The notes under the pieces: model-generated | The model's input: only the letters and a program-made list of their open reading frames with translations | What the model was told of the DNA's origin: nothing | Databases searched by the model: none | Translations under genes and position numbers: made by a program | Origin: Jingweiarchaeum tengchongense | GTDB taxonomy: Archaea > Nanobdellota > Nanobdellia > Jingweiarchaeales > Jingweiarchaeaceae | Direction of reading: 5' to 3' | Assembly (NCBI GenBank): GCA_038874075.1 | Contig: JAVZDD010000017.1 | Location: forward strand, 1 to 12,689 | Length of the DNA stretch: 12,689 bases | Part shown: positions 1 to 7,329 of the stretch, piece after piece | How positions within the stretch are numbered: position 1 is the stretch's first letter | Layout: each line of letters opens with the position of its first letter

Positions 1-809
1 AAATAGCAAATGTCCTCAAAAAGGATGATGACGCAAAGAATTATTCGAGACTTTCCGAAGAGATAAAAGCAGCATTCAACCAAAAATTCTTAACTTCAAA
101 CGGTTACGATGTCATAAAAATGAGTCCGATAGATCAAGGGACTGGCCAGACTTCTAACGTGCTTCCGCTGTTTTACGATATGGTGCCTCAAGACAGAAAA
201 CAAGAAATTATCCAAAAACTTCTTAATTTGATAACAAATGATCAAGACTTTCATCTCGACACAGGCATAATTGGTACCAAATACATCTTCGATGTGCTCG
301 CAGAAAATGGATACGCAGAGATTGCCTACAAGATCGTGACTCAGGAATCTTATCCATCATTTGGTTACATGATAAAAGAAGGTGCAACGACTCTTTGGGA
401 AAGATGGGAGAAATTGATGGGAGGTGGAATGAATTCACACAATCATGTGATGTTTGGAAGTGTAGACGCATGGTTTTACAAATACCTGGCAGGATTGTCT
501 CCAATTGTGGCAGGATGGAAGAAATTCAAAGTAAAGCCATACATAGTAGGAGATTTAAAGTATGTGTCATCTTCGATTGCAACCGTCAGAGGAAAGATAA
601 AAGTTTCGTGGGAAAGATCGGACAATGCTTTTAAACTAAATCTTTCGGTTCCAAATGAATGTCAAGCAGAATTACATCTACCAGTTTTATGGGAGAAATA
701 TTCGATAAGCGAAAATGGTAAAGAGATGAAATTTGCTGAGCAAAGGAAAGCGCGCGTGGTGTTTGATGTGAATTCAGGAAATTACGAATTCACGATAAAG
801 ATGAATTGA
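1..809 (+). CDS. Alpha-L-rhamnosidase (GH78), C-terminal part, 5' end outside window
   Basis: The reading frame is open from the first complete codon at position 3, so this is the tail of a larger gene (268 codons visible); the ATG at 120 is internal. GH78 enzymes hydrolyse terminal alpha-L-rhamnose from oligosaccharides and glycosides. The visible sequence follows the end of the GH78 (alpha/alpha)6 barrel: an IKAAFN stretch (near 69), QTSNVLPL, HLDTGIIGT (252 onward), DVLAENGYAEIAY, GATTLWERW with its conserved Glu codon at 399, and NHVMFGSVDAWFY (441 onward). The last ~80 codons form a beta-rich C-terminal domain ending in YEFTIKMN. I believe the Glu in the LWERW motif is the proposed general base of the family, recalled rather than tested here. 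The stop codon at 807-809 touches the ribosome binding site of the next gene, suggesting co-transcription. Base composition is higher in GC than the following block. Confidence 0.93.
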   Translation, partial: IANVLKKDDDAKNYSRLSEEIKAAFNQKFLTSNGYDVIKMSPIDQGTGQTSNVLPLFYDMVPQDRKQEIIQKLLNLITNDQDFHLDTGIIGTKYIFDVLAENGYAEIAYKIVTQESYPSFGYMIKEGATTLWERWEKLMGGGMNSHNHVMFGSVDAWFYKYLAGLSPIVAGWKKFKVKPYIVGDLKYVSSSIATVRGKIKVSWERSDNAFKLNLSVPNECQAELHLPVLWEKYSISENGKEMKFAEQRKARVVFDVNSGNYEFTIKMN

Positions 810-810
810 A

Positions 811-823
811 AGGAGTGATTCAA
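811..823 (+). promoter_or_regulatory. Ribosome binding site deciding the GTG start of the binding protein
   Basis: AGGAG at 811-815 lies 8 bases before GTG 824. This favours GTG 824 over an in-frame TTG at 806, which would lack a Shine-Dalgarno sequence and add six residues ahead of an otherwise normal signal peptide. Confidence 0.7.
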
Positions 824-2287
824 GTGTCAAAAAAGATTTTAATTCTCGTGTTGGCAATTGGAATAGTGATATCGTTGATGATAAGTGGAATAGCTTTTGC
901 AGATCAACAAATTGTAATTAGTTGGTATCCACAAAATTACTATCAACCAAAATCTTATCCTCAACTGGCGCAAGTAGTTGAATCGGTAGTAAAAGGTTAT
1001 GAGGAACTACATCCAAATGTAAAAATTGTTCTTGTACCTCCAGTGCCTACAGATTACACTACATGGCTTAACACACAAATGGCAGGTGGTACAGAGCCTA
1101 TAATAGGATGGGATTTTTATACAACAATGTGGGAGCAAACAGGTTGGTGGATTCCACTTAATAAGTATTTAGATGAACCAGATCCATATGCTGCTCCCGG
1201 TCAAGGTAGAGAACATTGGAAAGATGCTTTTCCTGATTATCTAATTCAAACTTTAAAGAGTCCTGACGGGACATGCTACACCATCTCTTTTGATTGGACA
1301 GAAACTGCCCTTGTATATAACAAAGCAATATTCGATAAACTACATCTTTCTGCTAATTGGAAAACGTGGGGAGAATTTATTGATACCCTTGCTAAATTAA
1401 AACAAGCGGGATATATACCTTTCGGAATGCAGATGAGTAATACAGGATGGTCTTTGGAAACATGGGCGGATGCAATAGTAACCTCGGCCTGTTTTGCTGA
1501 TCAAGTGCCTCAAATGATCATGAAAAGTTATGAAAACAGAAGTACATCTTATGATGGTTATACGTGGCAAGCTCTCGCTCCAGAAGAAATTGTTAAGGCT
1601 ATGTATGATGGGATATATTCCCCTTATAATCCCAGATTTGTTGATTTTTTGAATATCATGAAAGAATGGTCTCAATATTGGCCATCAGGATACAATGCCA
1701 ACATTCCATTAAATAGTTTGTTTTATTCAGGAAAATTGGCAATAATGTGGATCGGATCTTGGCAATATAATGACTTACTTTTGCCTAGTTCCAAACCTCC
1801 TTTTCCATGGGGTATAACATATTTGCCACCGTTCACACGTAAAGAAATTCCAACTTTACCCATGCAATTTTTAAACACCTCTTTTAGAGTAGGCGGCCCG
1901 ACAGGAACAGGCTCTTATGGTATAACCGTAAGAGCTGAAAAAGAAGGAATAGTTAAGCAAGCAGTCGATTTTTTAATGTACCTTTCTACACCACAAACTA
2001 TGGGCAAAATAATGGTAGATGCTGATATGGATATACCCATGCTTAAAGGAGTAGAACTAACTCCAGGTATGGAGAATTTTCAAAAAGTTACGGCTATGCC
2101 TCCTGTCGCTTTAGGAGGTCCAGGTAGTAGATTTTTAACTACTTATTACAACGATTATCAAACGACTATAGAAGAATATTTAATGGGATCTATAGATCTA
2201 AAAGCAACTCAACAAAAACTCCAACAAATTTTTGATAACAATGTTAAAGCATTTGCCACACAGTATCACTATGATTGGTATAAATAA
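824..2287 (+). CDS. ABC transporter extracellular sugar-binding protein (family 1)
   Basis: A 487-residue secreted binding protein that would capture a sugar or glycoconjugate outside the membrane and deliver it to the permeases at 3247-4966. Residues 1-26 form a clear signal peptide: SKK at the N-terminus, a hydrophobic core, and a GIAFA cleavage site before DQQ. There is no lipobox Cys, so the mature protein should be soluble, as is common for Thermotogota binding proteins in the space under the toga. The mature part has the family-1 solute-binding pattern: YEELHPNVKIVLV near the N-terminus, a GKLAIMWIGSW segment near residue 303 (typically F..G.aAM...GSW), and a helical C-terminus. It is rich in Trp and Tyr, as expected of a carbohydrate-binding cleft, but the ligand cannot be read from sequence. 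It starts 14 bases after the rhamnosidase stop and is followed by a strong stem-loop instead of running straight into the next gene. Confidence 0.92.
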   Translation: MSKKILILVLAIGIVISLMISGIAFADQQIVISWYPQNYYQPKSYPQLAQVVESVVKGYEELHPNVKIVLVPPVPTDYTTWLNTQMAGGTEPIIGWDFYTTMWEQTGWWIPLNKYLDEPDPYAAPGQGREHWKDAFPDYLIQTLKSPDGTCYTISFDWTETALVYNKAIFDKLHLSANWKTWGEFIDTLAKLKQAGYIPFGMQMSNTGWSLETWADAIVTSACFADQVPQMIMKSYENRSTSYDGYTWQALAPEEIVKAMYDGIYSPYNPRFVDFLNIMKEWSQYWPSGYNANIPLNSLFYSGKLAIMWIGSWQYNDLLLPSSKPPFPWGITYLPPFTRKEIPTLPMQFLNTSFRVGGPTGTGSYGITVRAEKEGIVKQAVDFLMYLSTPQTMGKIMVDADMDIPMLKGVELTPGMENFQKVTAMPPVALGGPGSRFLTTYYNDYQTTIEEYLMGSIDLKATQQKLQQIFDNNVKAFATQYHYDWYK

Positions 2288-2290
2288 TTG

Positions 2291-2347
2291 AATTTACTTC
2301 TCCCACGTTCCAATATTTTTTCACATTGGAATGTGGGAGAAGAAATT
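2291..2347 (+). terminator. Long intergenic stem-loop after the binding-protein gene (attenuator or mRNA-stabilising hairpin)
   Basis: The arms 2297-2314 and 2325-2342 pair over 18 positions, with 17 Watson-Crick pairs and one G-U (left base 2307 with 2332), around a 10-base loop (2315-2324). If the A at 2296 is bulged, five more A-T pairs (2291-2295 with 2343-2347) extend the stem. No T-run follows the right arm, so it is not a canonical intrinsic terminator. It probably shields the 3' end of the binding-protein message or partly stops transcription, giving more binding protein than permease. This arrangement is known from other ABC sugar operons, such as the malE-malF intergenic region. Its role here is inferred. 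Confidence 0.75.
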
Positions 2348-2367
2348 ATTCGAATGTTGAGGAGTGG

Positions 2368-3234
2368 ATGAATTTGAAATTTACGATTATTGCCACATGG
2401 TCATTTTCTGCTTCTGGTGTAAAAATAGGATCTGAAATTTTAAAAAATGGTGGCCATATTTTTGATGCAATAGAAGAAACAATAAAAGCCATTGAAGATG
2501 ATCCAAATATTGATTCGGTTGGATTTGGAGGCTTACCAAATATGGCCGGAGAAGTTGAATTAGATGCTGCAATCATGGATGGTAAGACATTATCGCTTGG
2601 AGCTGTGGCAGCGCTAAAGGGATTTAAAAATCCTATAAGTGTGGCTCGCAAAGTTCTTGAAGAAACTCCTCATGCCCTTTTAGTAGATCAAGGAGCAGAA
2701 GAATTCGCACTTTCAAAAGGATTTCAACGAGTTATCATGATAACAGATAAAAGTCGCAAAATTTGGGAGTCAAGAATTAAAAAACGATCTCATGACACAG
2801 TTGGAGTTATTGTTATGGATGAAAGTGGTAATATGGCTTGTGGTACATCTACAAGTGGCACTTTTATGAAATACAAGGGACGTGTTGGTGATACTCCACT
2901 TGTAGGATCCGGTTTATATGTTGACAATGAAATAGGAGGAGCAGTTGCAACTGGTTTAGGTGAAGATATAATGAAAGGATGCATTTCTTTTCATGCTGTG
3001 TATTTAATGAGCCAAGGGTATTCACCAAAAGACGCTGCTGATGAAGCTGTCAGAAATATCTACAAAAAATTGGCTAAGGATAAAAAAGCACACGATGATA
3101 TCTCAATTTTGTGTATTAACACAAACGGGGATATAGGTGCTGCAACAACCAGATCAAAATTTGAGTATGTTGTTTCTTCAGAAGATATACCCCTTTCTAT
3201 ATTTGTGGTGACAAAAATTAAAATTTTGGAATAA
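2368..3234 (+). CDS. Glycosylasparaginase / isoaspartyl peptidase family N-terminal-nucleophile hydrolase
   Basis: About 288 residues, matching the N4-(beta-N-acetylglucosaminyl)-L-asparaginase (aspartylglucosaminidase) family. These enzymes are made as a precursor that self-cleaves to expose a catalytic Thr, then hydrolyse an amide bond of glycosyl-asparagine, isoaspartyl peptides or asparagine. Motifs in order: DDPNIDSVGFGG, LDAAIMDG, NPISVARKVLEETPHALLV, then HDTVG with the predicted nucleophile Thr144 (cleavage between Asp143 and Thr144), GTSTSGT, GRVGDTPLVGSGLYVDNEIGG and ATGLGED. There is no signal peptide, so it should act in the cytoplasm on imported substrate. GAGGAG at 2359-2364 lies 3 bases before ATG 2368 and 9 before TTG 2374, so the true start may be TTG 2374 (two residues shorter). 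An upstream TTG at 2326 lies inside the stem-loop and is unlikely. The position between binding protein and permease genes suggests that it processes the transported compound. Which amide it cuts is not decided by sequence. Confidence 0.9.
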   Translation: MNLKFTIIATWSFSASGVKIGSEILKNGGHIFDAIEETIKAIEDDPNIDSVGFGGLPNMAGEVELDAAIMDGKTLSLGAVAALKGFKNPISVARKVLEETPHALLVDQGAEEFALSKGFQRVIMITDKSRKIWESRIKKRSHDTVGVIVMDESGNMACGTSTSGTFMKYKGRVGDTPLVGSGLYVDNEIGGAVATGLGEDIMKGCISFHAVYLMSQGYSPKDAADEAVRNIYKKLAKDKKAHDDISILCINTNGDIGAATTRSKFEYVVSSEDIPLSIFVVTKIKILE

Positions 3235-3246
3235 GAAGGTGAATTT

Positions 3247-4155
3247 ATGAATAAGGCCAGCAAAATTTACTTTCCTTACTTGTTAATTTTACCATCATTC
3301 TTATTGTTAGGTTTTTTCGAGTTTTATCCCTTACTCTCAGCTTTTTATCATAGCTTATTCGATTGGAATGTTGTTACGAGCAAATTTATAGGTTTGAATA
3401 ATTATACAACATTTTTAACAAAACCTATTTTTTGGATTTCAATTAAAAATATATTGATATTCATGGCATTTAGTATACCAGTAACATTGCTTATGACACT
3501 TCTCGGAGCAGAATTGATATTTAATCTTAAATCGGATAAAGTTCAGTCTTTTTGGAAATATACTTTCATTCTTCCGATGGTAGTTCCTTTTTCTGTGGGC
3601 ATATTGATATGGGGTTTCATCTATACTCCTTATATAGGTGTTTTATGGCAATTTTTAAATATTATAGGATTAGGCAATCTAAACTTTTCAGTTTTGGGGA
3701 ATCCTAAAACTGCTATATTTTTCTTAGCTCTTATTGGTTTTCCCTATTTGCAATCATTAGCTTTTTTGGTTTTTTTATCATCCTTGCTTGGCTTAGATAA
3801 AAGTATCCTTGAATCTGCCGAAATTGATGGGGCCTCAAAAATGCGAAGAATTCTTTCAATTGATCTGCCAATGATAAAAGACAAAATATTCCTTATTGTG
3901 TCACTTGATATGATTGGAGCACCACAAACTATCGGAAGTATGCTATTGCTTACTGGTGGCGGTCCAGGAAATAGCACGATGACACCTGCATTATATATAT
4001 ACAACTCAGCATTCAATGAGAATAAAATGGGATATGCAAGTGCAGGTGGCGTTGTATTGATGTCTATAGTATTAGGTTTATTTTTCTTAACTCAGTCCGT
4101 AGAAAGTTATTTCGGAGGTGAAAAGAGGGAAAAGGATGAAAAAAATTTTCGGTGA
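3247..4155 (+). CDS. ABC sugar transporter permease, MalF/UgpA type
   Basis: A 302-residue inner-membrane subunit of the binding-protein-dependent importer. The hydrophobic N-terminus (YLLILPSFLLLGFFEFYPLLSAFYHSLFDWN) is typical of CUT1 MalF-like permeases. Several membrane spans follow, then the cytoplasmic EAA loop starting at Glu189 (ESAEIDGAS, then ILSIDLP), which docks onto the ATPase. TGGGPGNST near residue 238 is also typical. It starts at ATG 3247, behind AAGGTG (3236-3241) with 5 bases of spacing, 12 bases after the asparaginase stop. Its last 20 bases overlap the MalG-like gene in another frame, so the two permeases are probably translationally coupled and made in equal amounts. No ATPase gene lies nearby; a shared MsmX-type ATPase encoded elsewhere is likely (inference). 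Confidence 0.92.
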   Translation: MNKASKIYFPYLLILPSFLLLGFFEFYPLLSAFYHSLFDWNVVTSKFIGLNNYTTFLTKPIFWISIKNILIFMAFSIPVTLLMTLLGAELIFNLKSDKVQSFWKYTFILPMVVPFSVGILIWGFIYTPYIGVLWQFLNIIGLGNLNFSVLGNPKTAIFFLALIGFPYLQSLAFLVFLSSLLGLDKSILESAEIDGASKMRRILSIDLPMIKDKIFLIVSLDMIGAPQTIGSMLLLTGGGPGNSTMTPALYIYNSAFNENKMGYASAGGVVLMSIVLGLFFLTQSVESYFGGEKREKDEKNFR

Positions 4156-4966
4156 GATTAAAAAAATTCAGCCAATATCACTTGTTGTACTTGGAATATT
4201 TGCGCTTATTTCTCTCTACCCGTTATTTTTCACCTTTATAACATCTTTCAAAAATAATACCGAATTTTACGCTAATTTTTTTGGATTTCCTTCGAAATTA
4301 AGATGGGATAATTATCTACCAGTTATTGGAAGTGTATTGCTGTGGTTAAAAAATAGTGCTATTTATTCTGGAATAACTGTTATATTAGTTTTAATAGTAA
4401 CATCACTTGCAGGATATGCTTTTGCAAGGTTTGACTTTAAAATGAAGAATATTTTATTTTACCTTATGTTGTCAACAATGATGCTTCCCGGAATTTTGAT
4501 GCTTCCTGCTTTATACATTGAAATTGTTAAGTTTAATTGGAACAACACAATATGGGCTTTAATATTTCCATGGACTACTGGTTCGATACCCGCTGATGTT
4601 TTTATATTGAGGAGATTTTTTGCGAGCGAATCAGTAGAAGTATTTGAGGCTGCTAAAATTGATGGAGCATCAGAACTTAGAATACTTGTTTCAATAGCAT
4701 TGCCTTTGGCAAGACCAATTCTTAGTACCATAGCAATATTAAGTATACTCGGTACCTATAATGATCTTTTATGGCCCCTAATAGTTATCTCCAAAGATAG
4801 TTTAATGCCTGTAAATACCGGTATACTCACTTTGGGCGGTGGTGGAGTTTTAACAATTGGTAATACTTTTGCTGCCTACGTTATAGCTATTTTACCAATG
4901 CTTATTGTATTCGCTTTTTTAGCAAAACAATTTGTTAAGGCTCTTACAGAAGGAATAGTAAGGTGA
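4136..4966 (+). CDS. ABC sugar transporter permease, MalG type
   Basis: A 276-residue partner permease of the importer. It has an N-terminal membrane span (ISLVVLGIFALISLYPLFFTF) followed by the periplasmic SFKNNTEF segment usual in MalG-like proteins. LAGYAFARFDF and the EAA loop at Glu171 (EAAKIDGAS, then ISIALPLARP) follow, with a TEGIVR C-terminus. ATG 4136 was chosen because AGAGGG (4124-4129) lies 6 bases upstream. The in-frame GTG at 4118 sits on top of a GGAGG and would have no usable ribosome binding site. The gene overlaps the end of the MalF-like gene by 20 bases. Together with the 824-2287 binding protein it makes a complete importer apart from the ATPase. Substrate unknown. Confidence 0.92.
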   Translation: MKKIFGEIKKIQPISLVVLGIFALISLYPLFFTFITSFKNNTEFYANFFGFPSKLRWDNYLPVIGSVLLWLKNSAIYSGITVILVLIVTSLAGYAFARFDFKMKNILFYLMLSTMMLPGILMLPALYIEIVKFNWNNTIWALIFPWTTGSIPADVFILRRFFASESVEVFEAAKIDGASELRILVSIALPLARPILSTIAILSILGTYNDLLWPLIVISKDSLMPVNTGILTLGGGGVLTIGNTFAAYVIAILPMLIVFAFLAKQFVKALTEGIVR

Positions 4967-4971
4967 ATTTT

Positions 4972-4995
4972 AAATTAAAAATATTTGTTTAATTT
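4972..4995 (+). terminator. Weak A-T stem-loop after the permease genes
   Basis: AAATTAAA (4972-4979) and TTTAATTT (4988-4995) form a perfect 8-bp inverted repeat around an 8-base loop, just after the permease stop. With no G-C pairs and no T-tract it would be a weak hairpin, and such repeats arise by chance in AT-rich DNA. It may mark the end of the transporter transcript. Confidence 0.22.
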
Positions 4996-5038
4996 CGTTG
5001 TTAGTTGGCCCTACCTTCAAGTTCACATTATATTTGTC

Positions 5039-5066
5039 TTGAGTTTGCTGTAAAAAAATATATCAT
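5039..5066 (+). promoter_or_regulatory. Possible sigma-70-type promoter before the metallophosphoesterase gene
   Basis: TTGAGT (5039-5044), a 16-base spacer and TATCAT (5061-5066) lie in the 171-base gap after the permeases, about 70 bases ahead of the next start codon. The match is imperfect and the DNA is AT-rich, so this is only a candidate. It would make 5138-7228 a separate two-gene transcript. Confidence 0.25.
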
Positions 5067-5137
5067 CAATTTTATTTAAAAATCGGGTAAGAGTAGCGTT
5101 GTTAGGTATAAATTTATTTGCCGTTGGAGGAATTATT

Positions 5138-6016
5138 ATGAATGTGCCTGTTGATTTTGAAAATAATTCAGAAGTTTTAAAATTTTTTGTTTTAAGTGAT
5201 ATACATTCAAAAATCGGAAATTTGCAAGTTGCTTTGTTGGATATAAAACAAACAATTGAAGAGTTTGATCTTCTAATTTTAAATGGAGATATTGTTGATT
5301 TAGGCATTTCTGAAGAATATGATAAAATGGATAAATTTATTAAAGACAATTCTTTACTTACACCCAAAATAATAATTAAGAATATAGGAAATCATGAATA
5401 TTACAAAGATTACAGTAGTGGGCCAAACAGTTTGAATGACAATGATAATCTTTTATTAAGATATTTAAAATTTGCTGATAGAGAAAAAGTTTATGATGAT
5501 CTTTGGATCAGAGGATATCACTTCATAAATTTAGGCTCTGAAACAACATATAACAAAAGTGTAGATCCAAGTACAGATAGAGCAAACTTGTCGAATAAAC
5601 AAATTTTGTGGTTTCATGAAAAAATTGATGAGAATTACATTAAAGGGAAGCCTATATTTGTATTTCTCCATCAACCCCTTGATAATACGATTTTATTTTC
5701 GCAATCACATCTATTTAACATCAACAAAGATCAAGAAATTAAAGACATATGCTCTAAATATCCAGAAATAATATTTTTTTCTTCTCACTCACATCATACT
5801 TTTTATGAAGAAGGAAATATTTATAAAGATCCATCGGGCTTTTTATGTATAGATACGTCATCAATAGTAGAACCTGTATTTTACGCTACAACAACTGCAA
5901 AGTATTCTATCCAAGGAGTATACATGGAAGTTCATGAAGATCATGCCTTGATAAAATTTCGCGATTTTGGAAGGAGAGAATGGATAAAGGAATTTTCAAT
6001 TTATTATAAAAAATGA
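5138..6016 (+). CDS. Calcineurin-like metallophosphoesterase
   Basis: A 292-residue cytoplasmic protein with the ordered metal-binding motifs of calcineurin-like phosphoesterases: D-x-H at Asp21/His23 (LSDIHS), GDIVD at 50-54, GNHE at 84-87, and FLHQP. The usual GHxH appears as FSSHSHH, so the leading Gly is replaced while both metal-binding His remain. The family hydrolyses phosphomonoesters or diesters with two metal ions; the substrate here is unknown. There is no signal peptide or membrane span. ATG 5138 has GGAGG 7 bases upstream (5126-5130); an earlier in-frame TTG at 5099 has none. The gene is very AT-rich (the line from 5161 is about 18% GC). It is followed after 9 bases by the helical-barrel protein gene, so the two are probably co-translated and may act on the same sugar phosphate or phospho-glycan (inference). 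Confidence 0.88.
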   Translation: MNVPVDFENNSEVLKFFVLSDIHSKIGNLQVALLDIKQTIEEFDLLILNGDIVDLGISEEYDKMDKFIKDNSLLTPKIIIKNIGNHEYYKDYSSGPNSLNDNDNLLLRYLKFADREKVYDDLWIRGYHFINLGSETTYNKSVDPSTDRANLSNKQILWFHEKIDENYIKGKPIFVFLHQPLDNTILFSQSHLFNINKDQEIKDICSKYPEIIFFSSHSHHTFYEEGNIYKDPSGFLCIDTSSIVEPVFYATTTAKYSIQGVYMEVHEDHALIKFRDFGRREWIKEFSIYYKK

Positions 6017-6025
6017 GGAGGAACT

Positions 6026-7228
6026 ATGCCTATCACTTATATTGAATCAGTCAAAAAAGCTTTATCTTGGATTGAAAATAACATGTTAACTTTTGATGGA
6101 GGTCTAAATGGGGTATATGAAAGAATACGCATCGATAAACATATAAGGACAAATTGGGTTAGACCTGATTGTAACGCTGAAATAGCTAGAGATATTGCAT
6201 TGTATAAAATTATAACGGGAGATGAACATTACACTCAAATATATAGAAACATAGTTAATTGGTTGATGAGAGTCCAAGATAATGATCCACTTTCAGCTTG
6301 GTACGGGACTTTCCCCTTTTACTTAGTTGATGGTTATATATTGCCAGAATATGTTTTTGGAAGTATGGGAGCACATTCTATATTTCCTAATGACAACGGG
6401 AAAATACTTGTTTGCCTCATAGATCTATATAGATATACAAAAGAACCAATTTTTTTAGATAGTGCAGTTAAACTCGCTAACTATTGGATCAGTATTCAAA
6501 GAGAGGACGGAACTTTTTCTCGAAGAGATGGAAGGACGGTCAATTTTAAGGGGCCATGTTTTATTTTGTGGTTATATACAGGTTTGATTATGTTATACAA
6601 AGAAACCAACGAAGAAAAATATAAAATAGCTTTTGATAATGCTTATACTTATATCAAAAAAATATTGTTAAAAGATAATCGAATTAGGACATCTTTTGAG
6701 ATATCAAAAACAGAGGATTGGAGACCTGTATCTTCCGAATTATCAATTGCTTTATATGCTCTAAGTAGAGCTTATGATGAACTAAAAGATGTTACTTATT
6801 TAGATGATATTGAAAAAACGGGAACTTTTTTATTATCATTTCAGGATAAAAGCGGTGGTATCATTAATTGTAAAGATGAAGCATGCAATTCAACATTATC
6901 ATTGCAAAACAATTCAGAATTAGTAGATCTTGTTTATACTCAAGGTTTTGCCTTAATTGCGCTTGTATATGCATGGAAATCAACATTGAAAACAAAATAT
7001 AAGGATGCTGCTAACAAATTAGCAAATTTTCTCATAACTATTCAATGTAAAAATGAATCTCCTTTATGGGACGGAGCATGGCGCGGCTCTTTTAACATAC
7101 ACTCGTGGAAATGGGATGGAAGGGCCAATCAAAATAATCCTACAGATGAAGGAGGAATGTTTTCGGTTTATTCAGGATGGAGTACGGCAAATATCATTTA
7201 TGGATTGCTTTTGCTTTCACAATTATAA
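6026..7228 (+). CDS. Six-hairpin-like alpha-helical barrel protein, putative glycosidase or lyase of unknown specificity
   Basis: A 400-residue protein whose sequence repeats the paired-helix pattern of (alpha/alpha)6 barrels. Segments such as NAEIARDIALYKIITGDEHY, DSAVKLANYWISIQREDGTF, SELSIALYALSRAYDEL and KDAANKLANFLITIQ alternate with Gly/Trp-rich loops (DGGLNG, YGTFPFY, GGIINCKDEA, PLWDGAWRGSF). The fold is shared by glycoside hydrolases such as GH88/GH105, by epimerases and by polysaccharide lyases. I do not recognise the catalytic motifs of GH88 or GH105, so no reaction is assigned. There is no signal peptide, so it should be cytoplasmic. The C-terminal GGMFSVYSGWSTANIIYGLL looks like the conserved barrel closure. 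AGGAGG (6016-6021) precedes ATG 6026 and overlaps the metallophosphoesterase stop. It probably works on an oligosaccharide brought in by the upstream ABC importer (inference). Confidence 0.75.
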   Translation: MPITYIESVKKALSWIENNMLTFDGGLNGVYERIRIDKHIRTNWVRPDCNAEIARDIALYKIITGDEHYTQIYRNIVNWLMRVQDNDPLSAWYGTFPFYLVDGYILPEYVFGSMGAHSIFPNDNGKILVCLIDLYRYTKEPIFLDSAVKLANYWISIQREDGTFSRRDGRTVNFKGPCFILWLYTGLIMLYKETNEEKYKIAFDNAYTYIKKILLKDNRIRTSFEISKTEDWRPVSSELSIALYALSRAYDELKDVTYLDDIEKTGTFLLSFQDKSGGIINCKDEACNSTLSLQNNSELVDLVYTQGFALIALVYAWKSTLKTKYKDAANKLANFLITIQCKNESPLWDGAWRGSFNIHSWKWDGRANQNNPTDEGGMFSVYSGWSTANIIYGLLLLSQL

Positions 7229-7229
7229 A

Positions 7230-7293
7230 TCACCTTTAAGATTTTTCTTCTACTAACGAGTTGAAAATCTATTTTCTATTATTTCACCTTTAA
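7230..7293 (+). repeat. Direct repeat TCACCTTTAA, two copies in the intergenic region
   Basis: TCACCTTTAA occurs at 7230-7239 and again at 7284-7293, 54 bases apart start to start. The match extends to 13 bases with one mismatch (TCACCTTTAAgAT and TCACCTTTAAaAT). It could be a paired operator, or chance similarity in AT-rich DNA. Confidence 0.35.
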
Positions 7294-7329
7294 AATAGTA
7301 ATTTTTCAAGATATCAATTTTACATTTTA

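Noticed and set aside
120..809. ATG 120 as the start of the rhamnosidase gene
   Set aside because: The frame continues upstream to the window edge with conserved GH78 sequence (IKAAFN), so the gene simply enters from the left.
2346..2651. 101-codon open frame on the - strand
   Set aside because: Opposite the conserved asparaginase motifs, with low-complexity Ser/Pro/Ile-rich translation; shadow of the + strand gene.
5023..5367. 114-codon open frame on the - strand covering the gap before the metallophosphoesterase
   Set aside because: Mostly opposite the metallophosphoesterase N-terminus (D-x-H and GD motifs), AT-driven Ser/Ile/Lys/Asn-rich translation, and no recognisable protein.
7053..7256. 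67-codon + strand frame overlapping the end of the helical-barrel gene
   Set aside because: It uses another frame of a conserved Trp/Gly-rich C-terminus; there is no ribosome binding site or plausible product.
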